A stretch of DNA of 64,000 bases, from NCBI GenBank assembly GCA_013400155.1, contig VXBM01000135.1, positions 1-64,000 of the forward strand. Reading direction: 5' to 3'. The position numbers and the translations under genes were made by a program. Below the pieces are notes generated by a model. The model was not told where the DNA came from and did no database searches. It saw nothing but the letters and a program-made list of their open reading frames with translations. The first letter of the stretch is position 1; every line of letters starts with the position of its first letter. The DNA is from Helopsaltes ochotensis (Eukaryota; Chordata; Aves; Passeriformes; Locustellidae). Of the stretch, positions 24,256 through 36,900 are shown one piece after another.

Positions 24256-25296
24256 TGTGGCTTTTACCAGTCTGAAGAGGGTGTCTGTGCTCAGAGCTGC
24301 TGGTTCTCCAGAGACACTCTACAGAGCTTCCACACCGAGGCCTCAGCAGTTTTGGGGGCTGCAGGGGCTCTGTGAGGGAAGGACGGGGCTGCCCCAGCCA
24401 GACACAGCCTGTTCCAGCAGGACACAGCCTGTTCCAGCAGGACACAGCCGGTTCCAGCCGGACACAGCCGATTCCAGCTGGACCCAACCGCCCACCGCAG
24501 GGCACAGCTGAGCCGTGGCAGGGGTGGGGGCACCGTGGGGACTGCATGTGTAAGCAAGGAAGGGCAAAAACGCTGCACAAAAGGTGATGAGGAAAAAACA
24601 GATGGGACAAACAACCTTGTGAACACCAAGCTGAGAACTGAGGGAAGTGGAGGAGCTGCTCCAGGCCCTGGAGCAGAGATTCCCCCGCAACCTGTGGAGG
24701 AGCCTGCGGTGACACAGGTGGTACCCCTGCAGCTCATTGAGGGACCATGCTGTCTGTCCATGGAGGACACCACAGGGAGCAGGTGCCTGTGTTCTGAAGG
24801 AAGATGTAGTCATGGATATATGCTGCTCCATGCTGGAGAAGACTCCTTAAAGGACCTGCAGCCAGTGGGGACACCATGCTGGAGCATGCTTACCCTGAAA
24901 GACTGGCAGAAAGGAGAAATGGGAGAGGGAGGGAGCAATAGAGAGGAGCTCATATGGACTGATCACAGTGCCCACTCTCCATTCCCCTGTGTCACTTGGG
25001 GCTGGGAGAAGGACATAAAGGAGTCAGGAATGAAGTAGTAAAACTGAGCCTGAAAAAGGGGAGAGTGTGGTAAGGTCTTTGTTTCTCACCTTCCCACTAT
25101 ATTTTGAATTTGCAGTAAATTAAATTAATTATGCCTAAGCTGAGTCTCTTTCCCTGTGATTATTGTTAAATGATCTCAATGTCCTTCCTTTGATCCATGA
25201 CTTTTCCACCTTATCTTTTCACCTCATCCTGTTGAGGAGGGAGAATGAACGAGCAGCTGGGTGGGGGTCTCTCTGCTGGCCAAAGTCAAAATGCCA
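24256..25296 (+). mobile_element. ERV LTR with internal 20-bp minisatellite
   Basis: The block belongs to the same family as 54445-55315, in the opposite orientation. Shared features in order are 'gcaggggctc..tgaggg', the 20-bp tandem repeat, a long purine-rich middle, the 'gcagtaaattaaattaat' signal region, 'gcctaagctgagtctctt', and the end 'gagcagctgggtggg...gctggccaa'. Transcription would run rightward. The exact ends are uncertain: the start could be TGTGGCTT at 24256 or TGTCTGTG at 24282, and the end is near 25296 (ATGCCA). TAGTC at 24246 and again at 25297 could be a target duplication but sits five bases from the TG. No retroviral coding sequence is present. Confidence 0.75.
24401..24500 (+). 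repeat. 20-bp minisatellite inside the LTR
   Basis: Four 20-base units starting GACACAGCC and carrying TTCCAGC run from 24401 to 24480, followed by a degenerate fifth unit. Units differ at one to four positions. Twenty is not a multiple of three and the unit contains few stop codons, so a frame shifts register at every unit and several reading frames stay open on both strands. This explains the cluster of 70- to 167-codon frames here. Confidence 0.92.
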
Positions 25297-25299
25297 TAG

Positions 25300-28200
25300 T
25301 CTTACTGCAACCTGCACATGGAAACAAAGTTGTGCACATAGCAGTCACAGCAGGGAAGCCCACATAGGGCAAATTACTTATTTCTAAAACTTAACTTCCT
25401 ATAAAATTCCCAAATAACCATATGTGTTATATAAGGAAAACACTTGCACTGATTGCATTCATGTGTTGCTGCTATTTCCAATTTTTAATAGGAAAATCAT
25501 TCCTAAGGAAGAACTTCTGTCTTGAATTAAGACAGGGTATCTTGTCAGGCTTCGCTATCCATCTTAGGCAGATGAACAGAAAGGTGTGGAATAGAGAAGA
25601 GACAGTCCTATGATATGATTATGCTGATTTAGCTATCATCCATGTACAGATGACCAACAGGTTGCAGCACTTAAGTATTAAAGTAAATTTGAGGTCCAGT
25701 ATATCCTTTTGCTCTTGCTGTTCTGAGTGAAATAAGTAAACAAATGGCCACAAGAAACTCTGATTAGATGGATAAAGACAGCATTCCAAAGAGATGTCTG
25801 AGTTGGTATCAGTAACATAAAGGACGATTTATTCTGAGCTCAGTTGAAGAGCAAGAACAAATTATATGGCTCCGAAAATTATTTCATTTGAAATTATGGC
25901 AAAACCCTTGATACTAACTCACAAAACAAGGAAAGATTAATACATAAAACAATAACAGATTGAATGAAATGCTGACATCATTATCAAGCTCTTATGTTTT
26001 TAATTATGGTCATAAGCATATTAAGATGGGCAATAAATTACTCTGGAGAAAAATATTTTGTTTATTATGTAAATGTCTTTTAAAAATATGTATTTCAGTG
26101 CTGATACTAACTTCTTGGGAAAATATTTCACTTACGGGCTTGTAATGTAGATATAGTGTAATTCTGGATACATCAAAGCTGGCACTTTCCCATTTGTAGG
26201 AATTTTTCTTTCCAGTTGTCATGGAATGAAGGGAGTAGTTGATACTCAAACAATTCTCTTAAAGTTTTCATGTGACTTTATTAATTCTTTCAACAGGGCA
26301 TGTCAACCTCTGTACGTTTAAAATTTCCAAATTAATTTTCCTGCATGGTATCTATCATATTCCAATGAAATTACAAAATTAAGTCAGTCTGGTATTCAGT
26401 GAAATAATATCAGAATTTCATCCAGTCATTCTTGTGTTAAAATAAAGTTTTTTTAATCATATCTTGCTCATAAATGAAATGTATTTTTCCACTTTTTCAC
26501 AATTTTGACAAAGATAGCTTAATTGTTTGTAAAAATATACTACATACTGGAAGAAAATCAGTTCAGAAGTGTACAAATAAACAAACATGAAATCAATAAG
26601 GAGCATGATATCACCAATACGGACTGTTATAATAGTCTGCAAGTTTTTATTTTCTGAAGTGTCCTTTTCATATTAGGAAATTATTTGAGAGCTCACAAAA
26701 TTAATAGGTATCATGACATTTTTCTATTTTTACACAGGAAGTTTTAACATGAGAACAGTGAGAAACTTCTTCCACTGAGGCTTTGCTGCTTGAAGGAGGG
26801 ACATAGCAATTTGTAAGCTTTCCAAGGTGTAAACAATATCTATATTTCAGGACGTATGATCTTGGCAAATGACAACCTAATGGACAAAACATTACCAAGT
26901 ATAGACATACGGGACTATTTACCTTAAGCTTAATGTTAATTCTATTCAAGTTTTATTGCTTTCAGTATGCTGTTTTTTTGCTATGTTTTCATGGTGTTTT
27001 CTATTGCAAAAGAGTAACATGAACTGTGGATGTCAGTGAGACACCTCCACCTAATGCACAACTGTTCTGTTTATGTCTTTAAATGTCTTTTCACTATCTT
27101 CCTTATTTTCTGTCTTGCTGCCTGAAAAATCACTATATTTAAGATGTGCTGTTTGACCCAGTAGCAGATAGTTCAGGGTTTGCACTGAGAATCAAGACAT
27201 CCAGTTTTTCTAAGCCACTCTGTGATAGAGGCCAAGAGTGAGTGCTTAGGACAGTATTCCTAAATATGACCTGACATGAGCATTTTTCATAGAAATTTCA
27301 TAAGGCTCAGTATCCATATAATTATTTTCAATGCTGGTAGAACTACATTCCTTCCAAAAATTTGAACTCATTTTTATTTCTTTATTATCCAGAATTTCCT
27401 GTAGCATTGAGTTAGCATTGTGAGATACCAGGGGTTTTTTTAGAATTCAAAGTGATCATCTGTGATCACTTTACTTACTTCCAAGTATTCATTTGTGATT
27501 TTCCACTTCAGCAGTGGTACTAACATGTTTAAAAGCATATAGACATGCTCCTGATTGGAAAGAAGTTTCAGCAAATGTATATCAACCTCAGTCATTATCA
27601 CCATTCTAATTCCTCTTATGGATTTATCCTTAAGAGGAATTATTAGAGAGCCAATAGAAACTCATCCATCTAAATCCCTTAGGATTTTTTAAAAGTATAA
27701 TGAGCAGTTTCATTTCCAGTGTTGATTCACTCTGTGGTATCTCCTTATATTCCTCCATCGTGGCAGTTTACCCTTGTCAGAAATGGATGAAACAGTATCT
27801 TCTGTCTTTGCAGCTTCTAAGGGCGTTGTTCAGTTCATCTCATTAACATTTGTATAGTGGCTGATCAGAACTACTACAGAAACAGAAAGTACTAATCCAA
27901 AGCTCACTGAAGTTAATGGAAAGATTTCCATTGACTTCACTGGGTGCCATGTGGCTCATAGGCTTCAGAAAGGCAGGGACCTGACAGGCTTCTTACGAAC
28001 ATTTCCTTTTATATGTTTATTATATGCTGGAGGCTTTTTTTGCTGGGCTAGAATGTCTGACATCTACTCTTGGATGCGACTCTCAAAGAAATTGCATGAG
28101 TATAAATAATGGCATACTGTGAAGGCTACTTACCTAGTGGTAATACTAAAAATATAAAACTGTGCTGAGACATTAATGCAAAGCATAATATGTCATTTAT

Positions 28201-29285
28201 CTAATGTATTATTTTACTGCAGAAGCCAGACAATTAAAGGCACAATATCTTTCCAATCTGTTCAACTGTATTATCTGTCAGCTGGAATGTTACAAGCACA
28301 GAATCAATCATCACAAGCACAACATAGTTGACCGTGTAGTGTATACATGTAAATGGTTTAGCAGATGCCAGAGCTGTAAATTTACCTTGAGGTATATCAG
28401 AAATTTACAATGCCCCTAAATATAGTAGTAGTAGTAGTGGGCAGGTAAAAGGTATAATGAAGAGCACTTTTACAGTAGTGCTCTTGCTTGTCCTGTCTTG
28501 ACACAACTGAACCATCCTCTAGGGCTGGCTGTCTTTAGCTCCACAATAGTAAAAAATACACATTTAGTAAGTATCCCCAGGCCGGAGTCCAACACAGAAC
28601 TCACAATGCTAGTTTGTCCTTCAGGAAGATATTCAGTGAAGAGGGGAAGAGATCCATTCATGTGTTACTTATGAGCCTGGCACAAGACTTCCTAGGCTCA
28701 AGGGTATGACTTAAGGATTTAGAGATATGTGCACACTTTCAGAATTTGAATAACTTACTTTGTTCTTCCCAGCGTTTTTAACATCTTACTTCAGTTTCCT
28801 TGTAGAATATCCTGGTTGACCAACCATAAGACTGAGTAGATGTAAGAACCTTACCCATTCTTCTAACAGTTGTGCCAATGACTGGACAAAAGCAACAAAT
28901 TATAGTATTAAAAAAACCAGTAAGGGTAGGTAAGCACACATATCTACTACCCAGTGATAATGTCCCTTTTGCCTACAAGGGTGCTGGTTTGAAACATTAA
29001 ACAAAAATTTGCTTTTGACCATTGTTGATAAATGGATCAAAAGAAGAATCCAAAGTTATTTAAAATTGCAGATGGAGAGAAACCTCCCCAGGGAAAAAGT
29101 GTTCTGCCAGCATCTGCTGGCAAGTTAAGGTAACCGCTAATCCCCAGTTGCAAGCAAGTTATGTAAGGATTTGAGGCATTTTTAAAATTCCAATGTGTTT
29201 TCATGGTCGAATTTTTATTCAGGTTGTAAACCTGTGGCAAGAGATCTTGGTTCATGTGTTGTCTACAAAAACTGGATTTGTTACC
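25300..29285. other. AT-rich sequence, nothing recognised apart from one hairpin
   Basis: About 4 kb with no recognisable repeat family or coding sequence. A perfect 10-bp hairpin lies at 27449-27472 and a short TAG run at 28422-28437. The open frames are chance. Confidence 0.45.
27449..27472. repeat. Perfect 10-bp inverted repeat (hairpin)
   Basis: AAAGTGATCA, loop TCTG, TGATCACTTT. The stem is perfect and contains a TGATCA core in each arm. No associated element was recognised. Confidence 0.8.
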
Positions 29286-29659
29286 TGATGTGCAACAAGC
29301 CAATAATTCACACTTCTGTGAGACACTGAGTATTTATTTCAGAGTTGTGCAAGCCTGGGTGCTTGTGGAATTCCTTGTATCAAGTACACCAATCTCAAAA
29401 CTTTTTACTATTTGTACATTTTATCAAACAAAGGAATTAATGTTCATTGGCTACAAGTTACATAGTTCTCTTATTAATTAGTATTCTGTCTTCTGTTGGT
29501 CAATGATTCTCTCGCCTCTCATGCTAATTAGTCCCCATGCTCAGTGTTTCTCTTCTTTTGGGTCAGTGGGCTTCTTGTGTCAATGGCCCCTGAGTCAGTG
29601 GTTGCAGATCCCCCCTTGCCAGAATTACCTTTTACCCAGTTGGAGCTGATTTCAGCACA
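29286..29659 (-). mobile_element. ERV LTR, minus orientation
   Basis: The minus strand has the order of a retroviral LTR. It starts near TGTGCTGAAATCAGC (29659), then shows a CCAAT box (GTAGCCAATG, about 29450), a TATA-like GATAAAATG (about 29425), an AATAAA signal ('gaaataaatactcag', 29326-29341), and a U5 ending GTTGCACATCA at 29286. The U5 words 'gtgtgaattattggcttgt' are typical of a songbird LTR family. No primer binding site, internal sequence or clear target duplication is seen, so it is a solo or fragmentary LTR with an approximate right end. Confidence 0.75.
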
Positions 29660-30236
29660 GTTTCTGAATTGGGTTTATTAGTTTCTGCCTTTTTTTGGAA
29701 GTTCTGACAGGTTTTTTTTGTGGCCCATAAATGCTGCACCCTGTGAGAGGATCAAGTTTTAAAAGACTAAAATTGAGAAAATGTGAAGGAGACACCAATT
29801 TCTTTTCCCTGTCATGTTAAGAATTTAGTCAACTCCCTCAGGTTCCTCTACAAGGAAACTCTGCTGCATTTGCTGGAAAAAATGGGCAGAAGTGTAAGGT
29901 GGTAAGTACAGCAGGTGATGATGGTGGTAACATCATGACTGGGGCAAGAGATAAAACTTTCCAGCAGCTGGACTTCTCCATCATAGACTACAAAACAGAA
30001 TTAGGAAATATTCTAGCAGTTGTATATAGAGATTAGTCATTTTGCCCATTCAAAAACAAGAAAGCTTTTTTTCAAATGAGGAAATATGAATTACTGAGTA
30101 ACCACACAGTGTTTTTTACTTCCTCAGTTTTCTTCAGGGGGCTTGAGACATCATATTTATAGCCTTTGTGAGAAGAAGTCACTAGAAATTCTACCTCCAA
30201 ATGGTGAAAGGAAAAGATACATAATTGCAGTAGCAC
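29660..30236. other. Unassigned spacer
   Basis: Short stretch between two LTRs with no recognisable feature. Its first 60 bases may still belong to the 29.3-kb LTR. Confidence 0.4.
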
Positions 30237-30645
30237 TATCTTAGTTTAACCCCAGCTGGCAGCCAGGCACCACACAGCTGATCGCTCAGTCCTGCACCAG
30301 TGGGATGGCAAGAGAATTGGAAGAGTAAAAGCTAGAAAACTCATGGGTTGAGATAAAGACAGTTTAATAGAGAAAGCAAAAGCTGCACACACAGATTAAG
30401 CAAAATGAAGAACTAATTCATCACTTCCCATCAGCCAGTGGGTGTTCAGCAATCCCCAGGAAAGCCAGGCTTCATCATGCATAATGGCGACTTCGGAAAC
30501 ATCATCATTCCAAAATGCACCACCCTTCTTGTTCCCCCAGTTCTCTATATTGAGCATGATGCCACATGGTGTGGGATATCCCTTTGGTCAGTTGGGGTCA
30601 GCTGTCCAGGCTGTGTCTCCTCCCAGCTTTCTAAAAAATGGGAAA
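30237..30645 (-). mobile_element. Truncated ERV LTR, same family as 50998
   Basis: The block begins with 'tagtttaaccccagctggc', the complement of the U5 end of this common avian LTR. It continues with 'gataaagacagtttaatag' (minus-strand ATTAAA signal), 'cacttcccatcagccagtgg' and 'atccctttggtcagttgggg'. It then breaks off at about 30645 without its U3 start and passes directly into CR1. About 180 bp of U3 is missing compared with the complete copy at 50998-51588. Confidence 0.85.
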
Positions 30646-30649
30646 TGCA

Positions 30650-31888
30650 CAAGTCCACAGGATCTGAGGGCACATTCCTTCAAGTGTCAAGAGAGCTGGC
30701 CAATGCCCATGTAGGCCACTTTTAATTATCTTTAAAGGGTCATGGTAACTGGGGGAGGCTCATGAAAACTGAAGGACAGCAAATAACACTCCTATCTTCA
30801 ACAAGGGCAAGAGTGAGTATCCACAGAGTTTCAGGACAGGCAGTTTCTCTTCAGTGCCTCAGAAGGTGATGGAGTAAACAGTCCTGGAAACCATTCCCAA
30901 ACATGTGAAGGACAGAAAAATGATTTGGAGTAGTAGGGGAAATAATACCTTTCCAACCTCATAGTCTTTCACAGTGAAATCACTGTTTCAGTAGATAAGG
31001 GGAGGGCAGTGACTGTTGCCTATCTTGACTTTATGGGGATGTTGACACTACATCTGTCACATCCTAACAGAAAAATTGATGAGACATAGGCTAAAGAAAC
31101 AGACAGTGAGGAGGACTGAAAACTGCATTGCTTGACTCAAAGGGCTTGTGAGCAGCAATGCAAAGTTGGGCTGAACACCAGTCACTAGGAGTATACCCCA
31201 CAGACTGATACTGGGCCCACTTCTGTTTGACATCTAGTTTTATGATGTAAATGGTGTAGCAGACTGCACTCTGCAAGTCCACAGGCAATACAAAACTGAG
31301 AAGAGTGGTTGGTTCCACCAGCTGGTTGTACTGCCCTTCAGACAGACCTCAGCGGGCTGGAGAAATGAGCTTGGCAGAACGTCATGACTGAGTCCCCCGT
31401 GCCGAAGCCATTCTGGAGTACTGTGTCCAGTTATGGTACCCCTAATACAAGAGAGAACACAGACACACCAGTGAGAGTTCAGCAAAGGGCCAGAAAGATG
31501 ATTTAGGGCTTGCAGTATCTATCAGATTGACAGAAGAGTGTAAGAGAACTAGAACTCCCCAGCTTGGGGAAAAGGCAGCTCAGAGGGATCTTATCAATGT
31601 GAGGAAATGGAGCAAAGGGGAAGTATACTGTTCTCACCTGTTGGCAGGACAAGAAGCAATGGGCAAAACTTGAAACAAAGAGAAAAGATGTTTAAATATA
31701 ACAAAAGAACATTTTATATTGAGAGTCAAACACTGCAACAGGTTACCCAGAGTGATTATGGAGACTTAATCCTTGGAGATATTCACAACCAAAGTGGAAT
31801 AGTCCTGAATTATGTGCACTACTTTGAGCTACATGTTGGATTAGACAGTATCCACAAGTCTTTTCCAATGTTATCCATTCTGTAATTT
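30650..31888 (+). mobile_element. CR1 LINE, reverse-transcriptase region to 3' end
   Basis: The plus strand follows CR1 ORF2 from before the RT core to the 3' end. Recognised blocks are 'aagtccacaggatctgaggg', 'gagagctggccaatg', 'gggaggctcatgaaaactg', 'atcttgactttatgggg', 'atactgggcccacttctgtt', 'ttctggagtactgtgtccag', 'atcttatcaatgtgagg', 'cctgttggcaggacaagaag' and a degenerate 3' tail 'aagtcttttccaatgtt...' near 31858-31885. The coding frame is broken by many stops and small deletions, including loss of the region around the catalytic FADD motif. It is 5'-truncated and dead. Confidence 0.88.
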
Positions 31889-31889
31889 G

Positions 31890-33475
31890 TTTACTGTAAT
31901 TCTACCTTAAGTATTTTTATCCTCTTTTTCTCATGATTAAAACAAAAATTACAGTGTTAAAAGCAAATGGCTTGCACTGCTGATTGATGGAACATCATTG
32001 TTCTTGAGACGATGAATCTCTGGAAAGAATGGTTCTCCAACCTTTCCTCAGTCTATCAAACTGATGATATGAATAAAGATTCTATAGGTTTATGAGGTTT
32101 GGAGAAAAGGTTGTCTAAAATGTAGAGTGTTATTTTACGTGTTAACACATAAGGTGGTCAAATACTGTTCACAGATTTTTGTAGATTGCTACTGAAAATT
32201 GAGAAGTGACTACAGAATTAATTATGTAATGCTGCCCACATGTTTGTGTTTTCATACAGAGTGCTGATATATTGTAGGTGTATACAGTGTCTTTTGTTAG
32301 TGCTGCTGGTTTTATCAAGGATGTTTAATCTGATTAAACAATAGATGTAATTTCATTCATTTATCTCAGATGACTTGTGGGCAAAACTTTGAACATACCA
32401 CTTGCAAGCGGAACTTCAATAATCTAACCATTTCTTATGATTTCTTAGCTTTGTTCTTAAGACAGACCTAATTTTAGCTAATGAGACTGTTGCTTTATGG
32501 TCCTTTAAAAATCTTTTTCATTAGTAGCAAATTAACATCTCCGTAGATGGTTAGCCACACACTCTGGCTATGTTCTGAGTATTTCTGCACAATGTAAACG
32601 AGTGCAATGTCATAATTTAGAACAGTTATTGCCCTACCAAATTGTCATCAGATTCCAGAGAATGCTTCTGATGCATAGTGAGGTATTCAGTCACCAAGAT
32701 ATATCAAAAGCAAGGCCTTTGTTGACTCCTTATTAATGGATAATATTTCTTTTGAGAATGACAGTCCAGATATCCATGTATAAGCGGAAAGAGAGATAGT
32801 CTGAGGGTGAGACTGTAAGGTGTGCACCCCAATAAGGCAGCTTGTTCTCAGCAATGAGAAGGTGCCTGAAATTGGACTCAGAGAACATAATGCCTGGATG
32901 ACTTTACCTCAGAATACTCCCCCATATGTAGAGTTAGTCTTTGTAGCTGTCACGACAGCAGGCAATCTGAGGATGCACAAACAGGAAACAATTGATAATC
33001 AGAGAGGTGCTCACATATGTTTTGAAAGATACCTGGGACAAGTGGGAACTTTGAGCCTTTCTAGTGAGTTCAAGACATCTGGAGAAATCGTGGGATTTGA
33101 TGCTGCGTTGGTCACATCCTATCCTGTTCATTTAGCTCTCAAATCTATGCACAAAAACATTGTGCCCTGACAAAAACAAAATAGCATGGTTTAGCTGCTT
33201 TTCTCTATCCTCTGCTGACCTGGACCTGCTGGCCTTGGCCTCACCATCTGGTGCCTCTTCCAGGTCTTACTCTCTTTTTATATCTACCACTCCCCCCGGC
33301 CACTCTTACTGCTACTGCTGTGTTCTCACCATTATCTGATATTCTGTGTGCTACTGCCATGTCTCATTAGTTCCTTTAGCTTCTATCAGCCCAAAGTGAT
33401 GCCAGTTTGGTTTTGCCTTGTTTCTTTTATATGTTCTCTGTATTCTTCATACATATTTTAGTAACTTTTCACCTA
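31890..33475. other. Unassigned sequence
   Basis: AT-rich in the first kilobase. A plus-strand open frame of 116 codons (32820-33170) lies here. Its product starting MCTPIRQLVL shows no known domain and no coding-like context, and is probably chance. From 33200 the sequence becomes pyrimidine-rich. Confidence 0.4.
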
Positions 33476-33479
33476 TTTT

Positions 33480-33905
33480 ATTAGGCCTTTTCCATGGCTT
33501 TCCCTAAGCAGAAAGACAAAACAAATTCCAGAGCTCCAAGTCCTTTGGTACAAGGCCCCAGTGCTATCTTGGTTCTTCCTGGGAACCAAGGCTGAGAACA
33601 ACTCTTCAAGATACATTCTTATGGACAAAACTAGTGCTGAAGGGGGAACTCCAGAGAAGGGGCTTGACCTGGAGGGGAATTGCATCACCACTTCTCCTCC
33701 CAACTGGTGCTTTTTATCAATTATGCTAATGTCCTAAAACCTATAAAAATGTACTCACCCCTGGCGGGGTGGGAGGAGGGGGGGGTGGGCTTTTGTTAAC
33801 ATATTTACATAACTGATCCTGAAGACCTTCATTAAAGATCCACTTTTATATTACCTCCTTACTAAAATCATTGCAAGTTTCATTTCCAGGTTGGGTAAAA
33901 GGCAT
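33480..33905 (+). mobile_element. ERV LTR-like element, plus orientation
   Basis: A TATA-type box CCTATAAAAATG at about 33749-33760 is followed by a G-rich run (33764-33787), an ATTAAA polyadenylation signal ('cttcattaaagatcc', 33827-33841) and a U5-like block ending near 'gggtaaaaggca' at 33904. This order and spacing are those of a short retroviral LTR. The left end is not fixed and no target duplication was found, so the coordinates are approximate. Confidence 0.55.
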
Positions 33906-36900
33906 CTCATCTAATCTGGAGTTCCAAAAAGAAATCCCTGGTCATACTTGTTTGTCATGTAGAAAGGGGAAAATTCCTTGACCCTTAGTGTTTAATTTGT
34001 CTGTCAGCACTCCAGGAAAGCCGAGACCCTTGTGCCTGACCAGCCTGTCAGTGTCCCGTTATGGGGACCTTCCACTGAGCAGTCCTGCTGGATGGGAGGG
34101 CAGGACTGACTTGTTCAGGGAAATGCACCAGCAGCAAAAGGGAGACCCTCCTCAGGTGTTCCTCTTTACTCCAGTGTGTTCCCTGCTCCTGGAGACTGCC
34201 AGCCCGTGTGAAGGTCTCTTACCAACAGTTTATGGAATATTACTCCTAATTAATATAAAATTGTGACACCTTAAAGTTCAGGGATTGCTGGTGGTAGTAT
34301 CTGACTGCAAAAATGTATTCAAAGCTATACGTGGACAAACTCTAATCCCCAATAATATTTTCAGTGTGCATAGAGTCTGATTCTTACACAATAGGTGTCC
34401 CTACAGAGAAAACAGGTACAGCACTTCGACTGAATGCAGTTATAATGGAGTCTTTCCTAACATTCCTCCATTCTCAACTTGGTTTTACACTATTTCTCTA
34501 TGTTTAGGTACAGTTTGAGTGACTCTAGTCATACATATCTTTGTTACTGGTTGGTGTAAAATTTTCTTACTTTGGTTTTAAAGATACAGTCAAAAAGGTT
34601 TTAGAACACCTGCCCAGTGAGGGGTGGTTGTACCATGGAGATGAGTAACTTTGGGATGGAGGTGGGTCTTAATATGACAACTGGGGTACAATGAACCAAG
34701 TTCATCTGAGGACAGAGATTTTGCCACAGTTGTTGGCTCAGCAGCAGGACATCTCCTCCCATTTCTGTCCTGGCTGATAGGTGTTATGTGGTTTATCAGC
34801 TGCAAAGTACCATCAAGTTCCTTTCCCTTCAAGGATTTTAACAGAGGCTGGCCATGGTGTCTCCACTCAGCTCCGGCCTCTGTTCCATCCCCTTAGCAGG
34901 TGTGTGTGTACAGGGAATCAGTGTGGAATAGGTTTCGAGCATGCCAACTGCATTCCAGACTGGGAGCGGGAACTGTATTTAACCCTAAAATTCCTGTACC
35001 ATTATAACTTCTGTTAGGATGCAAATATAACTTCTCAGTGTCCTCTAATTAACCCCTAGCCATCTTTCCACACTTGCTCTTTTCCCCTTTCTCTGTCACA
35101 ATCTTAGCTCATCGTCTCACAAAGTCCTATGCTCAGATCAAGCCAATTTTGGAAGCTGAAGTATTCCAAGTTCATAATTAATATCATCAAATAAAAGGCA
35201 GACATTTAAAAGTTCAACATAGCCCATATGGAAGCTTTTTCTTGGAAAATTTTAAGTGCTTGTTTCTTCCTTTAGAAACTGGAGGTTTTCTGAGATGGAA
35301 AAATTGAATATTTAACACCATTTTAGAGAAAGTATTATAATTATTACCTATTTCTTACTGCAAGGACTGGAAATCAAGTTTTTAAAGATCTGGGTTACAA
35401 AGAAATAGTTAAAATGTTGAAGAACCCAAGTAAGTGAATAGGCAAGGCCAAAATATTGTAGTAGTGTTATCAATTGTATCAGGATATAGATACTTAGCAA
35501 AGGCTTTTCTCCCAAAGTTCTCTTATTCAGTCTTAATAAGTTTTCCTTTTCAGTCTGAGTCTTTGTGATGGTGCAGAAGAAAAAGTTCCTAAGAGACTAG
35601 TCAATCTAAGTAGTAATACTGGATTCCTGTGGCATTCAAATGAAGGTGAAACTAATGTAAAACCACTATAGAATCCCTTCCTTTTTTGTAACCATCTTAA
35701 ATTTTCTAAGAAAATTTATGTAAGAGGCAACTTCCTTACAAGCACTTTCGGCTGCCTTTGAGTATGAGTGCATAACACACTGAATGTGGGGAGAAAAGGT
35801 CTCATGCTACTGCAAATATCTGGTCTTCCATGGCAGATTTCAAGATGAATTTTGTTAGATAATTTTTAAACAGTAGTCAGACAAGTATTTCACTATGTCT
35901 CTATCCTGTGTGATATGAATGCAAAGTGACAGTTGTGGGCAAAATTTAAGGTTTAAATGGCAACTGTTAGGTGTTGACCAGTCCATAGCTTTACTAAAAT
36001 GTATTTTCTTAATTGTATATTTTTAATATGATAGATTTTTAATCAGAATCTAAATTCCATGCCCATACCAAGCATGGCTAATTGTGGTCTTATTATAGTG
36101 CCATAAGTACAGAAACTCCTAAAGATCTGTCTCCTAAGTTTTACCTACTGTTTGAAGTCACCCAACATGATCTTTTATATGCATCATACATGAAGGAAGA
36201 ACAAGCCTGTCAGTCATGCAGTATCTCATGCATGATCAGAAACTCACCTAGGATTTCCTAGTGTATTCTTCAGCTGTTCTCCAAAGAACATTAATGTTCA
36301 TTTACCAGCCTGCTTAAACATGAAGATGGCTGTGAACATTAAACTTCTGTCTTAAAATAATGATTCAGTAACATAATTATATGAAGATGTATGCAATTCT
36401 GAAACTGTACCATGGTTCCTGTGGAGTGATAGAAGCATCGGGCTGTTGTTGCATGTTGAATGAATTTCAGCTGTATTTGCTATAATACTGAAAGACAACT
36501 CACATGCTATTAATGAAAGACTCAATAGCATAGCTCTGTTGGTATCTCATTTTAAAAATATCTGTGTCTATTAAAATGAAAACTGCTCTTTGTTTTCAAT
36601 TTACTTTGTGTGTCTGCCTTGTCAGTCTCTCTAAGAAGACACCTACCAAAAAACATTCAACAAAGAGAAAAAAATACCATGTTTCAGTCAAAAGAAAAAT
36701 GATCAGGTTTCAGGATAACATGATTTTAACTCAGATAAAGTCTTAATCTAAGTAGAATATGTTTTTTTTTCTGTATGCCATTGGTCTATATTTGTGCATG
36801 CATAAAAATATTTCCATTAACAATATCAAACATGAACCTATCATTTAAAAGCCTGCATTTGTATGGGTATCCATAGAATTTAGTAGTGCTGAGCCAATAA

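Noticed and set aside
24245..25038. Cluster of overlapping open frames of 71 to 167 codons on both strands
   Set aside because: They lie in an LTR and are kept open by its 20-bp GC-rich minisatellite, which shifts frame at each unit.
32820..33170. 116-codon plus-strand frame
   Set aside because: Considered as a possible retroviral remnant, but no conserved motif is visible.
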